A DNA stretch of 64,000 bases, from contig NC_012878.2 of assembly GCF_000003195.3 (NCBI RefSeq), positions 8,243,945 to 8,307,944 of the forward strand, written 5' to 3'. The stretch comes from Sorghum bicolor. Taxonomy: Eukaryota > Streptophyta > Magnoliopsida > Poales > Poaceae. Shown in pieces: positions 23,061 to 34,742 of the stretch (its first letter is position 1; the number at the start of each line of letters is the position of its first letter). A program made the translations under genes and the position numbers. The notes beneath the pieces are model-generated. The model did not search any database. It worked only from the letters and a program-made list of their open reading frames with translations, and had not been told where the DNA came from.

Positions 23061-23587
23061 ATATGAATATCACAAAAAACAACATAAAAACATCGTAAAA
23101 AATAAATATGAAAAAAATAAAAGTAAGTTAAAAAGTATAAGAATATATAAACATAAAATAATAATAAACACTTAAAACATAAAAATTTAAAAAATGATGA
23201 AAAAAAGGAAAAAGAAAAAAGAACACTTAAAACACAAAAAATAGATGCACAAAAAGGAAAATGAAAAGAAAATATAAAAGAAAGAAAAATAAAAAATTAA
23301 AGAAAGATAATAATAAGAAAAATAGAAGTAAAAGGAATAAAAAGAAAAGAAACATAAAAATTTAAAATATTAAATATACATAAAACATAGAAATAAAATT
23401 AAAATAGAAAATGAAGCACAAAAAGAAGAAAGAAAAGAAAAAAGAAAAGAAAAGAAAAAGAAGTGAAGAGATAATAATAACTTACTTGCTTCCATACTTC
23501 TGTACGTGTTGTATTGTGCGGCTTCCTTCAGGAGCACGCGCCTCGTTTCCTGCATGTAGAAACCGTGTGCTGTTCAACTGATGCTTT
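23061..23587. other. A-rich low-complexity tract
   Basis: Long AAAATAAAA and AAAGAAAAG runs continue to about 23480, then ordinary sequence up to the copia LTR at 23588. Frames in it are artefacts of composition. Confidence 0.7.
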
Positions 23588-23796
23588 TGTTGAGATTAAT
23601 TAGGATTGTTAATTAATGATCAATTAATGTAAATCTCATAATTAGCATGTGCTAATTACAGAACTATAGGACCAACAGGCACCATATCCTTTGAGTCGCT
23701 GACAAAGGAAACTACCTCGTGTATATATACAAGATTTGTTCATCAATACAGGATATTCGTCATTTGCATGGTTAATCAATCCACTTTCACACAACA
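23588..23796 (+). repeat. 5' LTR of the copia element (209 bp)
   Basis: TG...CA ends. A promoter-like GTATATATAC lies at 23721-23730 and is conserved in the 3' copy. The sequence just inside (CGTTATCACGCACTTGG) is the expected place for a primer site, but no tRNA match is asserted. Confidence 0.85.
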
Positions 23797-24700
23797 CGTT
23801 ATCACGCACTTGGCTCTGCCAACGCCGACGCTAGTAGGCCAGAAAGAGGCGAGGAAAGGAAGTTTGCCGGGAAACTTGTTGGAACTTTGTCGGAGTCGCT
23901 GCTTACCACCAAAGGTAGAAGATGTCAACCCCTGCCCTTTCCATGAACTCGATGGTCGGCACCATCAAAGACGGTCTGACGCTGTTGAAGCCACCATCAT
24001 CGGTGGCAGCGAGCACCCTAGAGGCATTCGTCGTTTTAGCCTCCAAGGTGTTGTCCGTTGTGCCCTCCACGACATTTTCACGACCACCGCACTCCCCTCC
24101 GTCGCCACAATGGAGTGCGTCATGGTCGTGGACGTCCATTGTGGCCACGCCTGGTGCCTCGCTCATCGGGGCTGCAGTTTGCCCCCGGCGTGTGCCCGTC
24201 GCACGGCTCTGCCATGTTCATCCGCCCCGTAACATTGTCGATGCCGCTGGTGTCACCGAGGCCGCCGATGGAGTTCTTGCCGCCCCCACCACCACTGCCA
24301 TCGACCGGGCTCAAGGTGCCATGGAACGAGGGTGGTGACTCTATATGGCTGGACAGTGTGGCACCCCCTTCTTGACCAACCGCAGCAACAACACAGGGGC
24401 ATGGCCTCCTGGCTTCGCCTATGACCTTGACACCGTCCTCCCGTCGGTGCTTCGCACCACCTTTGAATCGCGGCTGCTCCTACGCCGATGTCGTAGCTGC
24501 CCGCCCCGTCTAGCGCCAGGGTGCCCTCCCGAACAGAGACGCCCTCGAAGTCGGGTTTGCCTCTTCCTCGAACGAGGGAGAGGCGGCTCCCCGCCTCTAA
24601 GCAGCCTCATATGGGTAGGTGGGGGTAGCCCTATCATTCTTGGCTCGCAGCAACGACCCTTGCGACCAGAGCTTGCCAGGGATGGGTGGTGCCCACCCTG
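23797..24700 (-). other. GC-rich gene-like cargo of the copia element (continues at 32883-33060)
   Basis: This segment stands where copia gag should begin but has no gag motif. It is GC-rich and open in several frames on both strands. On the minus strand a frame ending at 24419 is continuous, across the gypsy target duplication CTCGC, with the frame that runs leftward from 33050 or 32975. The distal part has the promoter-like TATATAAGC, suggesting that the 5' end of a host gene was captured in antisense. The predicted protein has a hydrophobic N-terminal stretch and then a basic, Pro/Arg-rich region, with no domain I recognise. GC-rich DNA stays open easily, so the frame is weak evidence by itself. 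Confidence 0.4.
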
Positions 24701-24705
24701 CTCGC

Positions 24706-26352
24706 TGTTGGGTATTCTTAACATCATTACCAAAAGTAGACTTAGTTTTCTAATTCTGTTAACGGTGCCAAAAATGCCAAACCTATCTCTCATGCCACTT
24801 AAGCCAAGTTGTCATCCCCAGCATGACATGAGAGACGCGGTATTGAAATATGCAATTGCTCATCTAAATAAATAATGAATGGGATCTGCAAGCGCACAGA
24901 TTAATACCGATGTAGCATTTTAACCGGGAAGTATTCCAGGTATCGTTATTTATATTTTTACCACTGGAAACGGATTAGTAATCATCAATGTTGATTATAG
25001 AATGGAATATGAGTTTGAGTATCTATCATTGCATGTATAATTGAGAACAGTTATCTAACTCTTTCATATAGGGATAAGTGTCACATAAAAGATATATGAA
25101 GTAATGAATAGTGACAAAGATAATTAATATGATCAGCATAACTTAGCCACATAATAAATATGATAAGCACCTCAATTAGATACTCTAGCAAGTCATTAGC
25201 ATGGAATTAGAACGAACTATAAGAATATTTCCTAAGTTATTTTTAATTATATAGTCTAGCATTATCATAGTTAGTGCAATTATACTTAGCAATCATTGTG
25301 AGACAATGATTACGCCCATGCATAGTGATATTATCAAGGAATATGAGAAACATAGCAATCACTCCCCTGTAATAATATTGCTCTGCCAGCCCAATACACG
25401 AGAGGGAGACTATATAAGAAATCAATGAAGCTGTCACTATCACGAACTACCCCACGATCTGGCATATTGGGTACAATCGCAGATAAATACGGTATAAGCA
25501 CCACGCCTACACAATACCTATCATTTACCCATGGATCCGATAGATAAAAGCTATATGATCCTAAACATGTATATAATTCCAATCTAACTAAGCCAAGTAT
25601 ATAACTATGATAAACTAAGAACAATATAATCTTGAATATAAACAAGTAGAATAAAGTCATAAGCAATATATTAAAGTAGAACAAAGTCATATTCATAATA
25701 TTGAAGAACAAAGATGAACAATTAAAGAATTACAAAGAATCCTCTTGACAGATCCGGAAACCAATCGAAGATTGACTCTTTCTAGTTCGAATCCTATGTA
25801 GCTATGCTAATCTAGATGTCTAATTGATGTGGTGGCTCTAGGCTTGATCAGAGGTTTCTTCTCCCTTGATGAATAATGAATTAGGGTTGAGAGCTCTCTC
25901 CCTCCAGGGGCCAGGGGGTCTGGTTTTATAGTCCCTCCAAGTGAATATGGGCCGTCGGATCAAACCGACATTGATTGAACGGTTATCCTTGATCCTTTAG
26001 GTCGGTGGAGCGTAATCCCGAAAGAGTGTCCTGATTGGACTCCAAGAGGGGGCGGGCGCCCTGGTCTCCTGGGCGGGCGCCCTGGGCCAGGCCCCGTTTC
26101 GCCTCCGCTTCGTTCCCGTGGCTTCTGGAGTCTTCTAGATGTAAGATAATTGTACGTCACGTTAATATCTCTATGTAATCCCGACGTGTGGGCCTTTCTT
26201 CCGTATTTCTTGATAACCCCCTGCAGAAATAGACAAACACCAAAACTCGTAGAATTCTGTCAGATAAAACCCTAAGTCTAGATGTTGATTTTATTTGGAT
26301 CCTTTTCTTTATTTATTTGATAATTAAATTTGATACTTAAGGACCGTCAACA
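24706..26352 (-). repeat. 3' LTR of the gypsy element (1647 bp)
   Basis: It is collinear with 31342-32882. It retains 144 nt (25501-25644) that the 5' LTR lost and lacks a short duplication found there. TATA-like TTTTATA (minus-strand TATAAAA) lies at 25924-25930. Confidence 0.9.
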
Positions 26353-26366
26353 AACTCCCCCAAGCT
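26353..26366 (-). other. Polypurine tract of the gypsy element
   Basis: On the minus strand AGCTTGGGGGAGTT lies directly before the 3' LTR, the expected site for plus-strand priming. Confidence 0.75.
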
Positions 26367-28611
26367 TACCTCTTGCTCGTCCCTGAGCAAGGATAATCTC
26401 AGCGATGGATTATAAGTTGTTGAAATGCCTTTAAAAATTGACGGTACACATGCTTTTAAATAAGATCTCATCTCTGAGTTAGAGTAAACTGTCAAGACTT
26501 AAAACTTACTTACTTTACCTTTCACCATGGGACTTGTAACCGTCACTTCTGTCTTGAGTAGTTAAAAGATAGAACGGTCTAGTCAAGTGCCATGTTTCTT
26601 ATTCTTGATCAGCTATAGCTCTGGAGTTTTTGTAGATTTTCAAATAAAACTCAGAGATTCCTTGTATGATTCTCTCAGATCTCTCTTTTGTGGTATTTCT
26701 AGATCCTTACCAAGGCAGTGATGGTATATGCCTTCTCTCAAAGTATGTAGTATTTGTGGTATAAGGCATAGTGACATTGCCTTCTCTCTCACCCTACTCT
26801 AATAAGGCTTTAATATCTGGAGCTCATAGGTGGGAGATAAAGTATACATACTTACAAAACATTTATTGCATAGTGAAACCATGGATCCAAAGAAACAAAT
26901 CATAAGTCAAATCAAGATGTGCATGTGTGGCGAATGAATGGTGTATGGTGATGATGGTGATAACAATGGTGAAAGTCTAATTCTACTTTTGCTCTTTTGA
27001 GAGGATACATACCTTTCTTGCTCTTTTGAAACTTTTTGAGGAGAATGAGATGCTCTGTACTTTCTTTTTCTTTCCTCTGAGGTGGGTATTTTGTACGCCT
27101 AATTCTACTGTCGGACACTTGTCCATTTTTACCTCTTGTCTCACTTTTTCTTTTTCTTTCGAGGTTCCGGGCACTTGTCCCTTTTTATTTCCTCGTATTT
27201 TATTATATTTTTTTAGAGCACTCATCTCATGAAATAATATAGCAAGTGGTAGTAACCAAGATAACTTGAGCATTTATTTCACAGGGGAAAAATAGAAATA
27301 TTTTTGGTTATTCCCTCCCGGATTAGGAGTAGAATATTTTTGGGTGATTCTAGAGATGGAAATGGGTGGATATATGTGGATGCGTACTTCCGGAGTAGAA
27401 ATAGCATGTGTGAGTGAACGTGCAAGTGAATCTTGATTTAACCACATGACAAGCTTGTAAGGGTCTACACAGCTTGACCACACTAAATACTTATAAGCAG
27501 TAAATAGTAAATGTGTGGCTCAAAGTCTAGCAAGCATGTATATATGGCTGTGGTAGGAATTTAAACTCTCATCATACAGGAACTCATCATGCAATATTTT
27601 AAAGATTTTAAAAGATAAAATTCTCCAGAATTCTAGCATCTCTAGGAACAGATAAACAGCAACTCAACCTTCCCATATCATATCCGTTAACAACTTAGAC
27701 TTCAGATCAAGTTTTCTTTCCACAAGTTTAGGTTTAGAGCAAGCTTTAAATTATAACAGTTATGTCTAAACTTGAGAGAGAACTCAAATTTGAAAATTAG
27801 GCAGAGCAACTATTCATCATATCCATGCTAGAGTTTTATTTAGATTCAGTTTAGCATAGCCACTTTATTTATTTATTAAGCACACTAAGCAAAAGACATA
27901 TATTTATATATAAGTACAAAATCTTTATTTGGTTTTTCATAGTTATGTATATTTATATATTAATATAGTATAAGTATAAAGATAGATAGATAAAAATACT
28001 TATCGGGATAAATGGGGGTGCTCTCCCCCAAGCTGAATTTTGACGTAATTTCTTCTGATGTAGCTAGCAGGTGGCAGAGGTGTATTTGAAAGTCGTCAGT
28101 ATCTTGACAGCGATTAGAATGTCCTCCGTCTACTAGTCTTCTTAATCCTTGAATTCTGTGGAGCTCAAATAGACAACAAAGCTTGTGGACTTGATTAGGT
28201 GTTAGCATAAACATCTAGCCTTTATCATGTTGAGCCTCCTCAATAAATATTACTCCCTATTTTTATATTTTTATTTTATAATGAAGAAAAGAAATATTTA
28301 TTTTATTTTTATGCCACCACAGTTAATGTACTTATGGGTTTTATATCACTCGTATACTCACATGGGGCTTACTGTTTTTTAACATTTTTATTTTCTTTTT
28401 AGGATAGTATGAACATGATTAACTAAGCAAACTATTTCAAATATTTGAAAAGAAAAAGATAACTACCAAGTTTACCTCTTGGCAAGGCGTTCGGTGTTTT
28501 TAAGTCCTCCGAACGGGACTCTCCGTCTTCTCAGTTGTCCTGGGATTCGTTGAGTGGCGCAGTCGTTGCTTCCAGTGGCGCCTCTTCTTCGTGTATAGTT
28601 ATCTTCTCTCT
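26367..28611 (-). other. Non-coding 3' interior of the gypsy element
   Basis: Autonomous relatives carry reverse transcriptase, RNase H and integrase after the protease. Here 2.2 kb of AT-rich DNA has none of their motifs on either strand. CACTTGTCC...TTTTT words are duplicated near 27115 and 27172. Short Lys-rich frames are not supported as genes. Confidence 0.6.
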
Positions 28612-29268
28612 CTACACCTGACTCGGTGCTACGGTCTCCTCAGGATAATCTTGTTCAAGCTGTATGTCTTCAGATCTTATTACTTCTCCTTCATAGTCTG
28701 TCGATCCGTCCTTGATGATTTCCCTCCTCTGGTTGCGGTTGTATAGTCTTCTTCTGACTTGCTTAGAGTCTTCAACGATATAGTTAGGGTCAATAAAATA
28801 GCGGCGTACCTTCTCTGAGGGGAAGTGCATGTGGACTTCTCCAGTTCCAATATAGATGATTGCTTTAACGGTGCTGAGGAACGGTCTTCCAAGGATGATG
28901 GATGGATCGTATTCGTCTTCTCCCATGTCAATAACCTGAAAGTCTGTGTAGACAAAATGATCGTCTATTTTGACAGGAACATCAGTTACTATACCTTTAA
29001 CCTCTCGAAATGTCTGATCTGCCATCTGGAGTTGAATGTATGTTGGTTTTAGGGGCATGGTTCCGAACAAGAGCCGATAGGTGACTGCGGCCATTATGTT
29101 GACGCCCGATCCGGTGTCGCAAAACATCTTGTAGAAGCTGTATCCATTTATGGAGCAGTAGATGCTTGGCATTCCTGGATCGTCCTTCTTGGTTAGAAAC
29201 GGTGACTTTAGTCGATGATCTTGACCTCCTTGAACTGCAGTGACCATCTTAGCTGACCCGGTCCACAC
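28612..29268 (-). pseudogene. Second retropepsin-like domain of the gypsy element
   Basis: The 218-codon frame contains the aspartic-protease active-site motif CDTGSGVNIM (about residues 50-60) and the later block SIILGRPFLST typical of gypsy retropepsins, followed by a charged tail. It overlaps the end of the gag frame by 61 bp in a different phase, so expression would need a shift or re-initiation, or a mutation has separated them. The catalytic DTG is intact. Together with the DFG-type domain at the end of the gag frame, the element carries two tandem protease-like domains. Confidence 0.75.
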
Positions 29269-31182
29269 TTGCTTGTTCCTCTTCCTCCTGTTGGTCCTTT
29301 TCCTTGGTTCATGTTGGGATTGCTCTGGGATTTGTGTAGTCTTGTTCTTGAAGGAAAATGTCTGCTTTTCCCTTTGATGTAGAAACTGATCTTGGCAGCA
29401 CTAGCGTAGATGACAGCTCCCGAAGTGTTTAAGAATGGCCTCCCTAAGATGATGGGTGCCCTCTCATCATTTTCGGTCTCTATTACCATGAAGTCTGCTG
29501 GGGCGTACAAGGTACCAACTCGGACACATAGGTTCTTCAATATTCCCTTGGGGAAACTTAACGCCTGATCTGCAAACTGCAAACACATGGTTGTTTCTAA
29601 TAAAGGATATGTAAAGAATTTTTCATAGAGTACCCTGGGCATAATGTTGACACTAGAGCCAAAGTCACAGAGTGCTTCTAGGAAGTCCACCATGTCGATG
29701 GAGATCGAGATGACGGGGCGTCCTGGATCGCCTTTCTTGACCGGCAGAAGGTCAGTATTAACTTCAGTGACGGGGTTACTCCAATAGTTACCTGCATCAA
29801 ACATGTCTACAAGATTTGCAGATTCTAATCCTTCCGGTTGTGATGGTATACCGGGGTTAGTAGCAGGAACAGCAGCAGCTATTTGATTTAACTGAGATTC
29901 AATCATTTTATTAAAGCTAATTTGATTCTTGATGGCAGTAGAGAAATTATCCATTCTATTATTTATATTTTCTAGCATTTTATCATTAGATGTCAATTTC
30001 TTAGATAGATTATCCATTAGCTTTCCTTGATTAGACACTAACTCTCTTAGAGGTGGAAAATTATTATTATTGTTATAAGAATTGTTACCTTGATAATTAC
30101 CTGAGTAGTTAGGCCTCTGTTGATTCCAACCTTGATTTTGCTGAGGACGGTTATAATAGTAGTTGTTGTTGTTGATGTAGTTTACATCCTCAAGCATCTC
30201 AGGGCAGTGATTGCTTGAGTGTCCAGTATCTCCACACTCCTCACAAGTCATGTGAGAGTCGTAGATGTGCATAACTTCTTTCTTATCTCCAGCTCTATCA
30301 TCGAGCTTCTTCATGAGCAGGTCTAGCTTTGCAGACAGCATGTCTACCTCCTTGAGCTGATGTATACCTCCACCTCTCTTGCGTGTCTGGGTCCTCTCTT
30401 TATTCCAGCTTTGATTGGACGCCATCTTCTCCACAAGAGCTGTGGCTTGTGATATGGTAAGTGATAGGAATGCTCCTCCAGCTGCAGCATCCATGGTTTC
30501 TCGGGCACTGTTGCCGAGCCCATGATAAAACGTCTGCATCAGTAGCCAGCTCTCCATTCCATGATGGGGACTTTCTAGGATATAGTCTTGGAAGCGCTCC
30601 CATGCTTCTAGAACGGATTCATCATGTTGTTGCTGAAAACTTGTAATCTTCCCACGGAGAGCATTGGTCTTGCCCATGGAAAAGAACTTAGCCAGAAAGT
30701 TCGTGGAGCAGAGTACCCACGTAGTATTCTTCTCCTTTGTTGCGTAAAACCACTGTTTCGCTCTCCCTATCAGTGAGAATGGGAAGAGACGAAGTAGTAT
30801 AGCATCTCTGGGGACTCCTGATATGGTGAATGTGCTGCAAATCTCCAGGAAGTGTTGGAGATTGAGCACTAGCATCTTCGTGTGCCTTTCCATAGAACTG
30901 GTTGGATTGCACCATGTTGATAAGTCCAGGCTTGAGCTCAAAGTTGCCATCGATCTCTGTAGCAGGTCCAGTGCGGATGTTGTCCGTAGTGGGAGCTGAG
31001 AACTCACGGATCGATTTGTTCGCCATGGCTACGAATTCTGAAGACAAGTTCCGGTGATCTTCTTGACTGGATGAAGCTTCTTGCTGAAGTGTTGATGATC
31101 TCTTCTTGAGCTTGGTTCTAGTTTTTCTGAATAATGCTTCGGGATTGTCAACAAAGTTTCCTGGAAGATGTCTTCTATTCAT
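29208..31182 (-). pseudogene. Gag of the gypsy element with a zinc knuckle and first retropepsin-like domain, frameshifted
   Basis: Gag packages the element RNA. From an ATG at 31182 (or the internal one at 31026) the N-terminal part reads normally with SIREFSAPTTDNIRTGPAT, then one frame change near 30870 is needed to enter the long frame containing LQHFLEICSTFTISGVP, RLFPFSLIGRAKQWFYA and HHGMESWL. These are conserved landmarks of Athila/Tat gag as I know it. A zinc knuckle CEECGDTGHSSNHC (CX2CX4HX4C) and Asn-rich linker follow. The C-terminal domain has CDFGSSVNIMP and APIILGRPFLNTSGA, a retropepsin fold in which the usual DTG or DLG is DFG. The frameshift makes this copy non-functional. 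Confidence 0.8.
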
Positions 31183-31315
31183 ACATCGCCCTACATAAGA
31201 TAAAATAGAAAAATATCGGGGTAAAACTGTATGAAAGAATTGATAAGCTCAATCATATTAGTGATGCGAATGATGACTCAAAATTCTATATCCATTCCTG
31301 ATTAGTAATCAACCT

Positions 31316-31333
31316 TCCCCGGCAACGGCGCCA
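31316..31333 (-). other. Primer binding site (tRNA-Asp type)
   Basis: On the minus strand TGGCGCCGTTGCCGGGGA starts 8 nt inside the 5' LTR. It is complementary to the 3' end of plant tRNA-Asp, the primer type known for Athila and Tat elements. Confidence 0.85.
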
Positions 31334-31341
31334 AAAATGCT

Positions 31342-32882
31342 TGTTGGGTATTCTTAACATCATTACCAAAAGTAGACTTAGTTTTCTAATTCTCATAACG
31401 GTGCCAAAAATGCTAAACCTATCTCTCATACCACTTAAGCCAAGTTGTCATCCCCAGCATGACATGAGAGACGCGGTATTGAAATATGCAATTGCTCATC
31501 TAAATAAATAATGAATGGGATCTGCAAGCGCACAGATTAATACCGATGTAGCATTTTAACCGGGAAGTATTCCAGGTATCGTTATTTATATTTTTACCAC
31601 TGGGAAGGGATTAGTAATCATCAATGTTGATTATAGAATGGAATATGAGATTGAGTATCTATCATTGCATGTATAATTGAGAACAGTTATCTAACTCTTT
31701 CATATAGGGATAAGTGTCACATAAAAGATATATGAAGTAATGAATAGTGACAAAGATAATTAATATGATCAGCATAACTTAGCCACATAATAAATATGAT
31801 AAGCACCTCAATTAGATACTCTAGCAAGTCATTAGAATGGAATTAGAACGAACTACAAGAATATTTCCTAAGTTATTCTTAATTATACAGTCTAGCATTA
31901 TCATAGTTAGTGCAATTATACTTAGCAATCATTGTGAGACAATGATTACGCCCATGCATAGTGATATTATCAAGGAATATAAGAAACATAGCAATCACTT
32001 CCCTGTAATAATGTTGCTCTGCCAGCCCAATACACGAGAGGGGGACTATATAAGAATCAATGAAGCTGTCACTATCACGAACTACCCCACGATCTGGTAT
32101 ATTGGGTACAATCGTAGATAAATACGGTATAAGCAAGTAGAGCAAAGTCATAAGCAATATATTGAAGTAGAACAAAGTCATATTCATAATATTGAAGAAC
32201 AAAGATGAACAATTAGAAGAACAATTAGAGAATTACCAAGAATCCTCTTGACAGATCCGGAAACCAATCGAAGATTGACTCCTTCTAGTTCTAATCCTAT
32301 GTAGCTATGCTAATCTAGATATCTAATTGATGTGGTGGCTCTAGGCTTGATCAGAGACTTCTTCTCCCTTGATAAATAATGAATTAGGGTTGAGAGCTCT
32401 CTCCCTCTAGGAGCCAGGGGAGCTCTCAACCCTCTAGGGGCCAGGGGGTCTGGTTTTATAGTCCCTCCAAGTGAATATGGGCCGTCAGATCAAACCGACA
32501 TTGATTGAACGGTTATCCTTGATCCTTTAGGTCGGTGGAGCGTAATCCCAAAAGAGTGTCCTGATTGGACTCCAAGAGGGGACAGGCGCCCTGGTCTCCT
32601 GGGCGGGCGCCTTGGGCCAGGCTCCGTTTCTCCTCCGCTTCGTTCCCGTGGCTTCTGGAGTCTTCTAGATGTAAGATAATTACGCGGCACGTTAATATCT
32701 CTATATAATCCTGACGTGTGGGCCTTTCTTCCGTATTTCCTGATAACCCCCTGTAGAAATAGACAAACACCAAAACTCGTGGAATTCTGTCAGATAAAAC
32801 CCTAAGTCTAGATGTTGATTTCATTTGGATCCTTTTCTTTATTTATTTGATAATTAACTTTGATACTTAAGGACCGTCAACA
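31342..32882 (-). repeat. 5' LTR of the gypsy element (1541 bp)
   Basis: It matches the 3' LTR except for small indels, loss of 144 nt at the junction near 32135, and a local duplication of GAGCTCTC..CCCTCTAG near 32395-32440. TATAAAA on the minus strand lies at 32454-32460 and would start the genomic transcript. Confidence 0.9.
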
Positions 32883-33060
32883 CTCGCTGGCCTCTATGGA
32901 TAGAGAAACAGTCACGACCCTGATCCACCATGAGAGGAAGATGGGGAGGAGGGCAATGCACACGACTCTGACCATCACCTTCGGGGGCTCGACGACGGCG
33001 GCACGAGCAAGGCGGCGGCGGCTAATGCGGTTTCTAACCCTAACTGCCATGCTTATATAG
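32883..33060 (-). promoter_or_regulatory. Promoter-like end of the captured segment in the copia element
   Basis: Minus-strand CTATATAAGC at 33060-33051 is followed by GC-rich sequence with an ATG at 33050 and another in the same frame at 32975. The frame is open to the gypsy junction at 32883 and stays in phase with 24700-24419 beyond the insertion. The arrangement looks like a plant gene promoter and first exon in antisense to the retroelement. Confidence 0.4.
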
Positions 33061-33395
33061 ACCGCGACGGTGCTAGACCTGGCCGCTTGGCTGGGCCGTG
33101 TGCCTAGCCAGCTCGATGGGCCGTGGGCCTAGCCAACTGGCTAGGCCGCGTGCCGGGCTGGCTGGCTTGGTCGCACGCCTGACCTGTCGAGCTGTTTGCT
33201 CAACTGAGCCTCTTTTTTCTTTTTTGTTTTCCCTAGAATTTAACTACTTAGTTATTTTTCCTATCAACAGTAGTATAGATTGATTAGCATATGATTTGCT
33301 AGTTTAATTTCTACAAGAACATTAGTTATTTGTCTTGATTATTGTTGCTCTGTACTGCTAGATCCTGACATTGTAAATATAATTGTGGTTTGTTT
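33061..33395. other. Interior of the copia element, no gene
   Basis: GC-rich repeats of GGCTGGGCCG/GGCTAGGCCG-like words (33080-33180) grade into AT-rich DNA before the microsatellite. No gag motif. Confidence 0.5.
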
Positions 33396-33588
<193 letters not shown>

Positions 33589-34742
33589 GCAACATTGTAT
33601 TTCTATCATATTTTTGGAGTATGTGGTGCACCAAAACATCCTTTGCACCACATACATATTACATTTGTGACTTGATAATTTTGTTTTGGGCTATGTTGAT
33701 ACACCCCCCCCCCTATTTTGTATCAACATATTAGTTACATTTATAATTTTATGATAGAATTGGGCATGTTGGTGCCCCAAACTACAACTTTTGCACCACA
33801 TACAAGTTAAATTTGCTAGTAGACTTAGTTGCAATTTAAATATACCATCTATAGAATTAGAAACTTTTAATTACTATAGATTTAAAGTTGCAATATACAT
33901 ATCTTACTTATTTTGGTTAAATAACACAAGGTAATGGAGTCTATGGCATTGGTGCGCTTAATTCCTTGTGAATTAATCAAATCACCCATTACTGAGAGGT
34001 TTACATCACGCGATTCAAGATAAATTTATGAGGAAGTCTTATCTCTTTAGGATCAACCCCAGTATCGAGAAATGTTTCTATGAAACTTGATGATTACCCA
34101 CACCGTGGTTTTACCCAAAATAAAGGTTTTAGATTGCACAAGATAGTAGAGTCCTCAAAGGCTGCATTTAATTCACTTGTGAATTATCTTGCCTAGTGAC
34201 CGTGCTTAGACAACAATATATTTGCCTACTATTAAGATCTTCTCTTTGTCTTATGAGTTAGAGACTATCTGTCTTGTGTTTATCAAAATTTATGATAATT
34301 TGGTTGTATGGTCTACATAATTTTGTAAAATACTGCAAATAATTTGCCAGCATTAGGGGGATAATTGTACCAAAAAGAATACGAGAAAATAGATCGGAAT
34401 GCAGCAGACATTTCATTCTTTGATCCACGTACTACATAAACTAAACTACAAGTCTAAAGAATTATCGATTTGCAAAATACTGCAAATAATCTGCCAGACT
34501 TTTTTTGATTATAAAGGTGTCACAAAGTCTCTCCATCCTGCAAGGAATGTGCCTGAATGAGTGGAGGTACCTTATAAAACCACTTAACCCCCTATTGGCA
34601 AAAGGAGGGGGAGGAACAGTTCCAAGAGGCAAGATGTGATTGTTGGCAAGCAAAAGAAGACTACAAATGCAACTCAAGCTTTGGTTGAAAGACACCTACA
34701 TTGTCCTATGGATAGAAGTATTCCATAATCTAGCTCAGTTAT
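33589..34742. other. Interior of the copia element, decayed
   Basis: No gag, protease or integrase motif survives. GCACCACATACA occurs twice near 33640 and 33790, and AAAATACTGCAAATAATNTGCCAG twice near 34326 and 34475, both signs of local duplication. Confidence 0.45.

Larger units (their letters stand above)
24706..32882 (-). mobile_element. Gypsy-type (Athila/Tat-like) LTR retrotransposon lacking pol
   Basis: LTRs at 24706-26352 and 31342-32882 begin TGTTGGGTATTCTTAAC and end GGACCGTCAACA. The flanking duplication is exactly CTCGC (24701-24705 and 32883-32887). Gag and protease are on the minus strand, so the right LTR is the 5' one. The primer site next to it (31316-31333) is a perfect 18-nt match to the 3' end of plant tRNA-Asp as I know it. 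No reverse transcriptase, RNase H or integrase sequence was found in the 4.99-kb interior; only gag and two retropepsin-like domains remain. The element therefore needs partner enzymes to move and is now also broken in gag. Confidence 0.9.

Noticed and set aside
24345..24875. 176-codon plus-strand frame as a gene
   Set aside because: It runs across the gypsy LTR boundary at 24706, so its end is not original sequence; GC-rich DNA is open in several frames here.
26983..27273. Lys-rich frame as an extra gypsy protein
   Set aside because: Composition follows A/T-rich low-complexity sequence; no motif or conserved start.
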